From positions 3,286,001 to 3,350,000 of the forward strand of contig NC_080067.1 in NCBI RefSeq assembly GCF_949987535.1: a stretch of 64,000 nucleotides of DNA. Direction: 5' to 3'. The position numbers were made by a program, and so were the translations under genes. Source of the stretch: Balaenoptera acutorostrata (lineage: Eukaryota; Chordata; Mammalia; Artiodactyla; Balaenopteridae). A model generated the notes under the pieces. That model saw only the letters and a list, made by a program, of their open reading frames with translations. It was not told where the DNA came from and ran no database searches. Positions 33,799 through 43,260 of the stretch are shown here, one piece after another (the stretch's first letter is position 1; each line of letters opens with the position of its first letter).

Positions 33799-34540
33799 CT
33801 TCTTTATCCATTCATCTGTCGATGAACATTTATGTTGCTTCCATGTCTTGGCTATTGTAAATAGTGCTGCAGTGAACATTGGGGTACATGTATCTTTTCG
33901 AATTAGAGTTTTCTCCAGATATATGCCCAGGAGTGGGATTGTACTATTTTGGGTAACTCTATTTTTAGTTTTTTAAGGAACCTCCATAACTGTTCTCCAT
34001 AGTGGCTGCACCAATTTACATTCCCACCAACAGTGTAGGAGGGTTCCCTTTTCTCCACACCCTCTCCAGCATTTATTGTTTGTAGGTTTTTTGATGATGG
34101 CCATTCTGACCAGTGTGAGGTGATACCTCATTGTAGCTTTCATTTACATCTCTCTAATAATTAGTGATGTTGAGTGTCTCTTCATGTGCTTTTTGGCCAT
34201 CTGTATGTCTTCTTTGGAGAAATGGTCTATTTAGGTCTTCTGCCCATTTTTCAATTGAGTTGTTTGTTTTTTTGATAGTGAGCTGTATAAGCTGTTTGTA
34301 TATTTTGGAAATTAATCCCTTGTCAGTTGCATCATTTGCAAATATTTTTTCCCATTCTGTAGGTTGTCTTTTTGTTTTGTTTATGGTTTCCTTTGCTGTG
34401 CCTAAGAAAAAGAAATAAAAGGAATCTAAATTGGAAAGGAAGAAGTAAAACTGTCACTATTTGCAGATGACATGATATTATACATAGAAAATTGTAAAGA
34501 CACAACCAGAAAACTGCTAGAGCTCATCAGTGAGTTTGGT
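33241..34540 (-). mobile_element. L1 with 5' inversion (twin-priming product)
   Basis: From 33,241 to about 34,400 the sequence is antisense L1: 3'UTR, then ORF2 C-terminus (GATGGCCATTCTGACCAGTG). At about 34,401 the orientation flips: 34,402-34,540 reads sense ORF2 from the polymerase domain, including the catalytic motif FADD in [16 protein letters not shown] and ending with [12 protein letters not shown]. The flanks AAAACTGTTGATTTCT (33,225-33,240) and AAAAGTTATTGGTTTTTCT (34,541-34,559) look like a diverged TSD around the whole unit. Roughly 800 bp of ORF2 is missing at the flip, judged from memory of human ORF2 numbering. Confidence 0.85.
33675..33793. repeat. (TG)n/(TA)n microsatellite inside an L1
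   Basis: The array is (TG)n, a short GAGTGTGAGTGTATATA spacer, (TG)n, then (TA)n. It replaces the L1 word CCATTGTATATATGTACCAC; the flanks are ATATTCCAG and GGCATCTTCTTTATCC. It therefore grew from a TATATGTA seed in the L1. Frames through it give only CVCV and IYIY runs. Confidence 0.95.
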
Positions 34541-34683
34541 AAAAGTTATTGGTTTTTCTATATTGGTTTTGATTCTGTTTATTAATGATAACCATTTTTT
34601 CACCTAGTTCTCCTGAGTTTTCTTAGTACAGTCATATTACACCAAATAATGATTCTAATGCCTTTCTAAAGAGGATACTTCTT

Positions 34684-34800
34684 TTTTTTTAACATGTTTA
34701 TTGGAGTATCATTGCTTTACAATGTTGTGTTAGTTTCTGCTGTACAACGAAGTGAATCAGCTATATGTCCCCTCCCTCTTGAGCCTCCCTCCCACCATCC
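34684..34800 (-). mobile_element. Very short L1 3'UTR insertion with 18-bp TSD
   Basis: Only 117 bp of L1 3' end is present: T tract, AACATGTTTATTGGAGTATC, GAAGTGAATCAGCTATATG. A perfect 18-bp TSD, CTAAAGAGGATACTTCTT, lies at 34,666-34,683 and 34,801-34,818. Confidence 0.97.
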
Positions 34801-35044
34801 CTAAAGAGGATACTTCTTATCCCAGAATTATGTCTTATAGCATTAGCCCAAATTTCCACAGTAATTTAAATATATTTAATGATAGTCTTATCTTGTTTTT
34901 GATTTTAACAGCTAGGGTAGGTTTTTCCAACCATGTTAAAGAAATTTCATTGCATTCCTAATATGCTGAGAGTATTTTTAATCAAAAAGGTGTTTTGAAA
35001 TGTTATAAAATGCCTTTTGATTATTTTGGTAAATTACCCTCTAT

Positions 35045-35282
35045 AAGGAGAACATAATGTGGAAGTCAGATCGTAGGATTTATGGCCAGGCAGACTCAGG
35101 CTCAAATTACACCTCTTCCTCTTAAATTGTATGTCACTGAGTGAGTTATTTGTTGTCTTCCAATTTCAGTTTCTTACATTGTTATATGAGGATAATAATA
35201 TAAGTATCTTATAAGGTTATTGTGAGTATCCAATGAGAATTGCTTGCAAGTCACCAGACTTGATACAGAGTATCATGTTTTT
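35045..35282 (+). mobile_element. MIR SINE, sense
   Basis: AATGTGGAAGTCAGATCG, CAGGCAGACTCAGGCTCAAA, CAGTTTCTTACATTGTTATA, CTTATAAGGTTATTGTGAG follow the MIR consensus. It lies between two parts of the decayed antisense L1M, so the L1M must be at least as old as MIR activity. Confidence 0.75.
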
Positions 35283-36104
35283 TGAAAATTATTGTGTAAT
35301 TTTTGCCTTTGATCTATTAAAATAGTGTATTATAATATAAAACTTCCTAGTATTTACTTATCTTTTTATTCTTGGACCTACTTGGCCATGATGAAATGTT
35401 TTCTTAACTCACTGCTGTATTCAATGTTTGTTTCAGATTATTGCATCAATTTTTATAATAATTTTGTCTTTAGTTGAATTTTTATGCTATCTTGTTAGTT
35501 TTGACATCAAAATAATTTCATATAATGATTAGGAATTTTTTATCTTTTCTGTGATTGGGACCTATGGGAATTATATTTTCCTTGAGAATGTGAAAGAAGT
35601 TCCCTGTGGAAGCTTCTATGCCTGGATTATTTTTTGAACGAGATAATGCTTTTACAACTTTTTAGATTATTTTTAAATTTGTAGTTGTTTGTTTTCTCTA
35701 ATCACTTGGCCCATTCAATGTGTCTGTTTATGCTTGTGCATTTCAGTGATTCAAATTATATCTAAAGATTATCTTTTCTTAGTATTTTTAAAATAATAAG
35801 CATGGAGTTGAGCACAGTATTCACTCATAATTTCTAAACTTTTAATATCTGTGTTTCTCTCTCTTTTTCTTGGTTTATTGTATAATTCTGAGGTTTATTT
35901 GACTTATTTTAAAGAACTACCTCTTGGATTTATTGACCCTACTGTTTTTTGTGCCCCTCACATCTGTAACATAATCTTACAGTGATTCGACTTTAATTTT
36001 TATATACTTTTGACTCTGCCACCTCAAAAGTAGTCATTGGTGGTCAGTGATCACTTACTGAGTACCTCCAAGGAACCCCTTCATAGAGTAGTTGGAATCT
36101 GTTT

Positions 36105-36305
36105 TCACTGCAAGGCTGGGAAGTACGGCAGACCATTCTGCCTGGGTTCACCGCCAACCTCCACCACTAATCACCTATGTAACCTCCAAGTTACTTAAAC
36201 TTTCTGTGCCACAGTTTCCTCATCTGAGTGTGAGGATATGAAGCTCTGAGAACAGTCCCTGGCATGTAGTATGTAGCTTTCAGTTAGCTCTTGTCATTGT
36301 TATAT
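36105..36305 (+). mobile_element. MIR SINE, sense
   Basis: TTCTGCCTGGGTTCACCGC, CTAATCACCTATGTAACC, CCACAGTTTCCTCATCTGAG, GAACAGTCCCTGGCATGTAG and the terminal TTAGCTCTTGTCATTGTTAT are MIR blocks in order. Confidence 0.85.
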
Positions 36306-36309
36306 TTTA

Positions 36310-36614
36310 GAATAAACACTGTGATTGTCCTCAAGGTTACAGAGTATAGACAGAGTTGTGAATGGGAAACTCAAAGACAATTGGAACATAATGTGTTTTT
36401 ATTTGTAATGTTTGGAGGGGTGTCCAGCCTTTAGAAGAACCAGACACTTTGAATAAAGGATACAGCAGGTATTTAAAGAAAAGAAAACAGACCATGAAAC
36501 TACAGTTAATCTGTTCAAAATCCAAATTGGTGGAAAAACAGCAGTTCCTCACGTGCTTATCCCATCTGTGTGGGTCCTCACATGTCTCCTGATAGCTGGC
36601 CAAAAGTCAGAGAT
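36310..36614. other. Unassigned sequence
   Basis: No repeat or exon is recognised. Confidence 0.35.
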
Positions 36615-36628
36615 AAACGTGTTTTCTT

Positions 36629-36944
36629 TTCTTTTTTATTTAACTTTTATTGGGGTAGAGTTGATTTACAATGTTGTGTTAGTTTCAGGTGTCCAGCAAA
36701 GTGAATCAGTTATACATATACATCTATCCTTTCTTTTTTAGATTCTTTCCCCATATAGGTCATTACAGAATACTGAGCAGAGTTCCCTGTGCTCTACAGC
36801 AGGTCCTTATTAGTTGTCTATTTTATATGCAATAGCATGTATATGTCAATCCCAGTCTCCCAATTTATCCCTCTGTCCCCTTTCCCCCCGCTGGTAACCA
36901 TAGGTTTGTTTTCTACATCTGTGACTTTATTTCTGTTTTTAAGT
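36629..36944 (-). mobile_element. L1 3'UTR insertion with 10-bp TSD
   Basis: TTAACTTTTATTGGGGTAGA, CAGAGTTCCCTGTGCTCTAC and CCCCGCTGGTAACCATAGG are antisense L1 3'UTR. GTGTTTTCTT occurs at 36,619-36,628 and 36,945-36,954. A run of 12-14 G follows at 36,956. Confidence 0.92.
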
Positions 36945-36969
36945 GTGTTTTCTTGGAGGGGGGGGGGGG

Positions 36970-37510
36970 CAGCAGCTTAAAGGAATAGGCTCGAGTGTTT
37001 AAAAAAAAATTTTTTTTTTTTAATTTTAGGGATTAGTGTTAGATAGGATGTTTCTGTTTGGAGAAGGCTCTCTAGTGATGCAAAATATTTTTGTTTTTTT
37101 CTGTCTGGTGTGTGCAGGGTATATACACCTCATACTACCGGCAGCAGAGCAAAGCGTAGCATACCTTTCTCAAGGTGTCATGTAGGCAAGTGAGGGGGTA
37201 AATTATCAACACGTGATTCAGGTGTGTATGTAGACGATACTGTGCTTTACGTGTCTTGCCTTGGTTCATTCCATGATACTGTCCTGGAGTGCTGTACTTC
37301 CTAGAAAGCTTTCCTAACCTCTGCGACTTGCAACATGTTCCTGCACCTCCCCAAAGGGAGAGGCACCCCTCAGTCAGCCTCCACTGCTTTGGGGATAAAG
37401 TTCAAACTCCGGGGCAGGGCACAGAGGGCCCCTCCAGCGGGCCTCTCCCGCTCCTGACCTTCCCTGTGCCTCCCCGTGTTAATCACTGGGAGAGGCGGGA
37501 GTCGGAGACG
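36970..37510. other. Unassigned sequence, GC-rich from 37.29 kb
   Basis: The right half is GC-rich and open for 121 codons on the plus strand (37,289-37,654). That frame runs into the 18-bp minisatellite and an LTR and is not protein-like. No repeat family is assigned. Confidence 0.35.
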
Positions 37511-37515
37511 ATTCC

Positions 37516-37569
37516 CACGCCCCGACCCCTGTGCACGCCCCGCCCCCTGTGCACGCCCCGCCCCCTGCA
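37516..37569. repeat. 18-bp GC-box minisatellite, three units
   Basis: CACGCCCCGACCCCTGTG is followed by CACGCCCCGCCCCCTGTG and CACGCCCCGCCCCCTGCA. Units 2 and 3 contain the GC box CCCCGCCCC, the binding motif of Sp1-family factors. Confidence 0.93.
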
Positions 37570-37586
37570 ATCCCCTTTCTTCGCCG

Positions 37587-38024
37587 TGAACAGGACCTGG
37601 GAACGTGATGGGATTGTCACTCGCTTAACTACTTTACACAAGACTCCATTTTAGCAGAATGCGGAGAGAGATTCTGCTGCTGGCCTTGAAGAAGCGAACT
37701 GCTGTATTGTGGCCGCACGGCAGGGGAGGGCAGCGGGCCTATAGGAGGTGAGAGCGGCCCCCAGCTGGCAGGCGGGTAGGAAAATGCAAACCTCGGTTTT
37801 GCAACGCAAGGAACTGAATTGCACCAATAGCCAGTGCACTTGGAAGGGGACCCCAAACCTCAGTTGTTTGCAGCCCCAGGCAACACCTTGATTTCAGCCT
37901 GATGAGATCTGAGCAGGGGCCTGAGCTAACCTGACCCGTGGGCTGACCCATGGATAATAAATTGTGTTGCCTTAAGCTACTCAATTGGTGGTAATTTGCT
38001 GTGCAGCAATAGAGAAATAATGCA
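37587..38024 (+). mobile_element. MLT1-type MaLR LTR, sense
   Basis: GGGATTGTCACTCGCTTAAC, ACACAAGACTCCATTTTAGC, GAGAGAGATTCTGCTGCTGG, CAAGGAACTGAATTGCACCA and the 3' end GGATAATAAATTGTGTTGCC with GTGCAGCAATAGAGAAATAA match an MLT1-type LTR. AATAAA lies at about 37,955. It is the only LTR in the window on the plus strand. No internal viral sequence is attached. Confidence 0.8.
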
Positions 38025-38439
38025 GTTAGCCTTGTCACTTGTTTTCCTTAGGACAGGGGCATTCCATGTGTCCCCATCCAGGGCTCCCGTTGGGCGTCTC
38101 TAGACTTGTCATCCTCTTCTCAATGGGAGAAAACAATTTTTAAATTCTGAAATCATATGCTATATTTGGCCTTTGTCTCCTTGGATTATTTTTATTCATA
38201 AAACTATTACCAGCTTCATATTCTGCTTTTATATTCTATTAAATGAATGTAAGTGCAAATATCTTATTGAAAATTATTTTACATTCTTCGAAACTCAGCA
38301 TATCAGAATACATAGCTGAAAGAGTAAACTCATTGTCAAATTTAGACTGGGTCTGGGAACAAGCGTGAATTAAGCTGTGGGAGAACTACAGTGGCTCCTG
38401 GGAGGGTAGTCACTAACGGTGGGCTATGAGAATCCCCCC

Positions 38440-39580
38440 CTTGGCCCTATCATGGTGTTGTTTTATATCAATAATTTTAGTGAGGATATAGATTACATAT
38501 TTATCAAAGTTGGGGTTGACATGAAGCCTAGAAACACAGCACATACTTTGAGTAACAGAATTAGGATCCAAAGAGATCATTTCAGGTTGAAATGATGATA
38601 GGCCAAGTCTAACAAGATGAACTGTAGTTGAGTAGGTGTAAAAGCCTATAGTTAAATTTTAAAAATCTATCTAGAAACTAGGGATGGGGTGAGACAGACA
38701 GCATATGCAAAAATATTTAGATGAGTTGTTTACAAGTTGGCATAAATCAGTGGTACATTGGGGCATGTAATGGGGACTGTTTGAATCATGAAGTTAATTT
38801 TAAAAACTCTATTAATTGAACTGCCGAGTACAGAACAAGGAGAATAGTCCTCCGTTGCATATGTGGGTCACACCACTGCTGCAGGGTTGGGTAGTTCTGG
38901 ACACCTCTTTATGGGGTCAGAGACAAACTGGAATTTCTCCAATGGGCAGGAACCAGATGGGTGAGCAGATTTCACTCACATACAACATTGTGGAATAATC
39001 TTCGCGTGGATATTTTGCCTGTGGAAGAGAAGTTATCTAAGTGGTAGAACTTCCTTTCCATGGCTTTGGTGAATGGAAGTTACAAGGAAATAGATTTTTG
39101 CTTAAATTTAGGAAGTAATCACTAACATGTACAGTAAGCCCCTACATAACAAACCTTCAAGTTGTGAACTTTCAAAGATGCGAACGTGCATTCGCACGTC
39201 CCATCACGTAAGTTAGTTCACGTGTCTGGTGTACACTGTCACGTGCGTGCATCCTCTACAAGTGGTTGTGCTTTTGTATGCTGTATTGTACAGTGCTGTA
39301 GAGAGTACCATAGTACAGTATCTTTATTTTAAGCCCAGGGTGTCTGGAAGCAAGTGTAAAAGCAGCGGTATATAGCTGATTGCGTTAGTAGGGTACCTAG
39401 GCTAACTTTGGTGGACTTACGAACAAATTGGACTTACGAACGCGCTCTCAGAACGGAAACTCGTTCGTATGTAGGGGACTTACTGTACTTAATACCAAAA
39501 TAGACTGGGCTTCCTTTGGAAGTTACTGAACCCACCTTACCTGAGATGTACAAATAGACGCTGGGGTGGAGGAAAGCAGA
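38440..39580 (+). mobile_element. CR1/L3-type LINE fragment, split by a DNA transposon
   Basis: The left part (38,440-39,129) follows CR1/L3 ORF2: AGTGAGGATATAGATTACAT, AACAGAATTAGGATCCAAAG, AGTCTAACAAGATGAACTG (the codons for ESNKMKFN in the family). The right part (39,488-39,580), ACCAAAATAGACTGGGCTTC, TGAGATGTACAAATAGACGC, continues the L3 3' region (AAGTGGAATGGGCTGCC, GGTGTTCAAGCAGAGGC). No frame is intact. L3 is among the oldest LINEs in mammals. Confidence 0.65.
39132..39485. mobile_element. Tc1/mariner-type non-autonomous element with TA target duplication
   Basis: The ends are inverted repeats: CAGTAAGCCCCTACATAAC at the left and, reverse-complemented, CAGTAAGTCCCCTACATACG at the right. 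TA dinucleotides flank both ends (39,130-39,131 and 39,486-39,487), the mark of Tc1/mariner insertion. At 354 bp it has no transposase. The interior is rich in CpG and TTCGTA-type words. It splits a CR1/L3 fragment. Exact family (Tigger-related?) is not fixed. Confidence 0.85.
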
Positions 39581-39639
39581 TCTGTGGAGTCTTTTGCGTG
39601 CATTGTCACCATGTGACAGTGATGGACCAAAAGACACCA

Positions 39640-40290
39640 ACATACATAGTTAAAGGCTAGAAAGCTTCATTAAAGGTAGAGTACAGAAACTTAGGTGTAT
39701 GGTTTTATACAGTCGGAGGTGACACAGCACGTTTCTAGGCAGAAGGTTGGCTCCTCCAGGCTGCCCAAATTCCCCGTGCGAGGGCATCTGCCTGTGAGTT
39801 AGGCCACCGACGTGGAATGCAGATTCTTCTAGATGTGAGAAGCTGCCTGTAGCAGGTGCTGTTAGTGTGCCCCCCAGATCCCCTTCACTGGGCCGGTGTG
39901 CCCATCCTCCAGGGGCTGCCAGCTCCTCACATCTGCACCCTCCCCTGTAGCATTGCCCCTGGCTGATGACACCTGCCTCACCCAAAGAGGCCTGGGAGGT
40001 GGTGGCCCCCATTCCCGGGGGCAGCCCTTGGCCGATGCCTGGCTGACACAGAGCTGGGCCCGCGCAGTCCCCTGGTCTGTGTGCAGGACGACCTCTGAGG
40101 AGCGATTCAGGCTGCAGAGCTCCTGGTGGGTCAGGCTGACTTGCCCTGACCCACATCTTCACTGCTTTTCCCTCTGCCCCATCACACCTCCCTCACTCCC
40201 TCAGATGTTCTCCTAAGAGCCCTGACTTGCACGGGAATTGTCATCTGAGGCTCTGCTTCTAGGGGTGCTTATCCAAGACACCGCCTTTGC
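39640..40290 (-). mobile_element. GC-rich block, possibly an ancient LTR-like repeat
   Basis: On the minus strand the block starts near GTGTCTTGGATAAGCACCCC with CTAGAAGCAGAGCCTCAGAT, wording I associate with an old LTR-like repeat, and has a TATA-like TGTATAAAACC at about 39,695. The same strand is open for 170 codons (39,650-40,162), rich in G, P and S with no recognised domain. I could not assign a family; a real exon is not excluded. Confidence 0.3.
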
Positions 40291-40584
40291 CTTTCTTTGG
40301 ATCATTTGTAACCTCTCGACCCTGTGCACACAGGAGCTTCTGCCTTTTCATCTGCCCTCTTACCCGGTGCTAATAATTCGCCCAAGATATCACTTCCCCA
40401 AAGTTCCTGTTCTGGGCATGGGTGAAGAGAAGGTCATTTTGCCAAAAGCATCCCCAGCAGGCTCAGGCTTTCCAGCCTGAGGACCCTCCGGCAACACTGG
40501 AAGAGATGCCCTCCGCGGGCCCGCCCCACTGCAACATCTCATCGTATCACTTTGTCCACTGAAGTGCTCCACATGCGTGAGCGT

Positions 40585-40612
40585 GCACACACACACACAC
40601 ACACACACACAC
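40585..40612. repeat. (CA)n microsatellite
   Basis: Some 14 uninterrupted CA units. Confidence 0.95.
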
Positions 40613-40859
40613 CTTGTCTTGTTCCCTCTCTGAATGGCAGTGCGACCTGACTCTCTAAGGCCGGTGAACAGATCAGAGGCTTCACGCATCTGGCAACGGT
40701 GTTCCAGGGGTTATCAGCCGCCGTGTGTTTCTGCCCCTTTGTTCGTCTCTCCAGACATCCTTCCCGTGATGCGCGGATCACCGGCGTCTGGCGTGGCGTG
40801 TGGGTGAGGAGGAAAAGCTTGGTGTGAGGAAAGAGGCCCGGTGTGGGAGTCTAGACTGA

Positions 40860-41070
40860 CGTGTGTGATTCCTGACTCTGGACTTAAGCTGACAGCCACG
40901 TGACCTTCCAGTCAGTTAGATTTTCTCGTCCCAGTGTCGTTGTATATGAAGTGAGGAAAATGTGCTCACGCACCTGCCTGACAGAAGACCAAGGGAGGTC
41001 GTGCATCTGAGGGTGTCTTAGGAAAGTGTAGAGCCCACGACAGACATGAGTCATTCAGATGCTGTATTAA
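40860..41070 (+). mobile_element. MIR SINE, diverged
   Basis: GTGATTCCTGACTCTGGACT, CAGCCACGTGACCTTCCAG, GTATATGAAGTGAGGAAAAT and AGTGTAGAGCCCACGACAG keep the order of MIR core and tail but with many changes. Confidence 0.55.
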
Positions 41071-41074
41071 AATG

Positions 41075-42435
41075 CAGTCCTGCTCATGAAGAGCTTGCAA
41101 AATAGTAGGAGAGCTGAGGTATGAACGTAAATAAAAATGATTTAAGGTGGAGATGATCTGTCCCCTGGGAGGGACAGAGTTCTGTAGGAGTTCAGAGGAG
41201 GGTGAACCCATTTCCTGTTGAACATTTGTTCTTTGGGTCCAAAAGTATGTTCATCTTCTTCCCTGTATTTCCTTTCCGGCTTTGGCCATGTAGACAGCCG
41301 GGCCTTGCATAAATCCAGAGAAAGAACATAGATCTTTCACCCCTTTTTATGCTTAATGGAGAAAAAGGGCCTGGTCCATATATACATATGATTGATGTAG
41401 GGACTGAAGCATTTCTTTAGAATTAACCCTTTGCAGTTAGATTTAAGGGTGTTCATTTTCCAGTGGATTTTACTACGCCAGCCAGATGTGAGAATTGGAA
41501 ATTTTCGATATGGATCTGTTTTTAGTATTGATTAACTGATTGTTTGATCATAATGTGAGCAGGTCCATGTTATTATAATTATACTTACAGTGCCCAGAGC
41601 AGCTCAAAGAAGCTGGATAGAGACTGCACTTGATCTTCCAGGCTGCCCATCCTGCGAATAACGGATACTCCAAGCTTGGAATGGCAACCTCAGAGAATCA
41701 GTGCTCCAGGGTGGTGTCAGGTGCCTGGGCTGTGGAATGCTTTCCCGATAACTTGTATTCTTCTTATTTCTGACAGCCAGGCTCAGGGTGAAACTAAAAA
41801 AATACTAATTGCTCTCATTAATCTTCTAACTTACACAAGCAGATATATTTTTAAAAACTCAGCAAAAGAGAGATGAAGATATATATTTTTAAGGAACCTG
41901 ACCCGCGAGTTCTGACTCTGCCTTTCTTAGTTCAGCGATGGGTCCAGCCCGTGTTATTGACGCCACGTGTTCAGAAAGGTCGCCCTCCTGACCTGAAGGC
42001 CTGAGTGAAGCACCTCCAGGGGTGCCTGGCCTCCTCACCACCCCACACCCCCAGGCCCACGGCGCTGGCCCTTCCTCTCTGTCACCCAGTCTCCTGCCAT
42101 TCTTCTTCTGCTGCTCTTTCTTCCCTTAGAAAAGCAGCAGCTCTTTTGATGTCCTTTGCATCTTCCTTATGATGAGAAAAGCACAGTCCCCTGTACTTAA
42201 ACTCCCAGATACTAACATCGCCATTCCAATATCATTCCTTTCTCTTCCTTTTCATCAGGCAGGGATTCGGTTGTTTCCTGACTCACGTTGGGATCAATCC
42301 AGTCCCCTTCTCAGTACATCAGGGTCATTTTTATTCTCTCCCCAGCCCTTGCTCTCAAGGGCATATTTTAATGATTATCGTGTGTATAAGCATTTATGTG
42401 GTTCTTTGATTTCTCTAGTCACTTAAGCTGTAATT
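41075..42435. other. Unassigned sequence
   Basis: No exon or repeat family is recognised over about 1.3 kb. Confidence 0.4.
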
Positions 42436-42437
42436 AA

Positions 42438-42765
42438 ATGAACTTATTTACAAAACAGAAATAGACTCACAGACATAGAAAAAACCTACGGTTACCAAAA
42501 GGGAAGGGGCGGAGGGATAAATGAGGACATTGGCATTAACATATACACACTACTATGTATAGAACAAACAACAAAGACCTACTGTATAGCATAGGGAATT
42601 ATATGCAATATCTTGTAATAACCTATAAGGGAAAGGGATCTGAAACAGAATATATATATATATATTTATATAGTTAACTTATATGTATATAAAACTGAAT
42701 CACTTTGCTGTACACCTGAAACTAACACAACATGGTAAACCCACTGGACTTAAATTAAAAGTTTT
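42438..42765 (+). mobile_element. L1 3'UTR fragment, sense
   Basis: GAACTTATTTACAAAACAGA, GACTCACAGACATAGAAAAA, CAAAGACCTACTGTATAGCA, GAATCACTTTGCTGTACACC and CTGAAACTAACACAACATGG are sense 3'UTR words of the cetartiodactyl L1. A short (TA)n lies at 42,650-42,668. No clear TSD. Confidence 0.92.
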
Positions 42766-42829
42766 TTCCTATTCTTATGAAAGACAATTAATTAGACGGA
42801 GGCCTAGCCATCTACTCTTGCGAAGCAGC

Positions 42830-43260
42830 TTGGGCAGGCTGAGGCGGCGGCCCGCGGAGCAGCTGCGCGCGTGCGCAAGGCTGCCCGCTTTGGTTTCATT
42901 GCTGGGCCCACGTGCTCGCTGTTTCCCATCTTGCTTTTCCAGTACGCTGGGGACGTATTCGACCTTCCGTGGTTGAGTGGTTGTGGCTGGAGGCGGGCTC
43001 TGCTCCTGGCATCCTGAGACTACGGGAAACCTCCGTCCCCGCGGCTCCTCGAGCGAACGTGGTGAGCTCGGATCTTGCGCAAGGCTCCTGCTAAGCGTAG
43101 CGAGTTACCGAGTTAGGGCGAGACGCGGCCCCCCCCCCCCTCCTGCGCAGGCGCGGAGGCCTCGCTGGCTTTCGGTGGGGCGCTGGGCGACCCAGTCCGT
43201 CCTTGGCGTTTGTGGGCTCCTCGTACCCTTGCCGCACCGACCAGCGCCCTGCCCTGCTCA
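42830..43260. promoter_or_regulatory. CpG island, candidate promoter/first exon
   Basis: By hand count about 44 CpG dinucleotides fall in 430 bp of GC-rich sequence, close to the number expected from base composition, whereas CpG is strongly depleted elsewhere. Motifs: CGCGCGTGCGCA at 42,866-42,877, whose complement is a perfect NRF1 consensus; a near-match TGCGCAGGCGCG at 43,144-43,155; the E-box CACGTG at 42,909-42,914; a C11-12 run near 43,130. AACGTG/GTGAGC at 43,061/43,062 is a reasonable plus-strand splice donor. No TATA box is evident. Open frames across it are 60-121 codons and resemble no known protein, so the gene it may serve is unknown and direction is uncertain. It lies just beyond the 3' end of an L1. 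Confidence 0.75.

Larger units (their letters stand above)
31080..36005 (-). mobile_element. Long decayed L1M, antisense, repeatedly interrupted
   Basis: Pieces of the antisense strand of one old L1 appear in order: the 3' region at 31,080-31,730 (GAGATAACCACTGTAACATT), ORF2 parts at 32,385-33,240 (CACCATTTATTGAATAATCC, TCATTCAGTTTGACATATTT), 34,560-34,665, 34,819-35,040 (AAGAAATTTCATTGCATTCC, TATGCTGAGAGTATTTTTAA) and 35,280-36,000 (TGGCCATGATGAAATG). Stops close all frames. The gaps are filled by younger L1s at 31.7, 33.2 and 34.7 kb and a MIR at 35.05 kb. That all pieces belong to a single insertion is inferred from their order. Confidence 0.6.

Noticed and set aside
33643..33976. Open frames of 60-86 codons with alternating V-C or I-Y residues
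   Set aside because: They are translations of the (TG)n/(TA)n microsatellite and flanking L1.
31743..34540. A full-length, active L1
   Set aside because: The pieces are separate insertions in different orientations, and all lack 5'UTR, ORF1 and most of ORF2.
37289..37654. 121-codon frame containing a TPRPLC repeat
   Set aside because: The repeated peptide is simply the translation of the 18-bp minisatellite, and the frame ends within an LTR.
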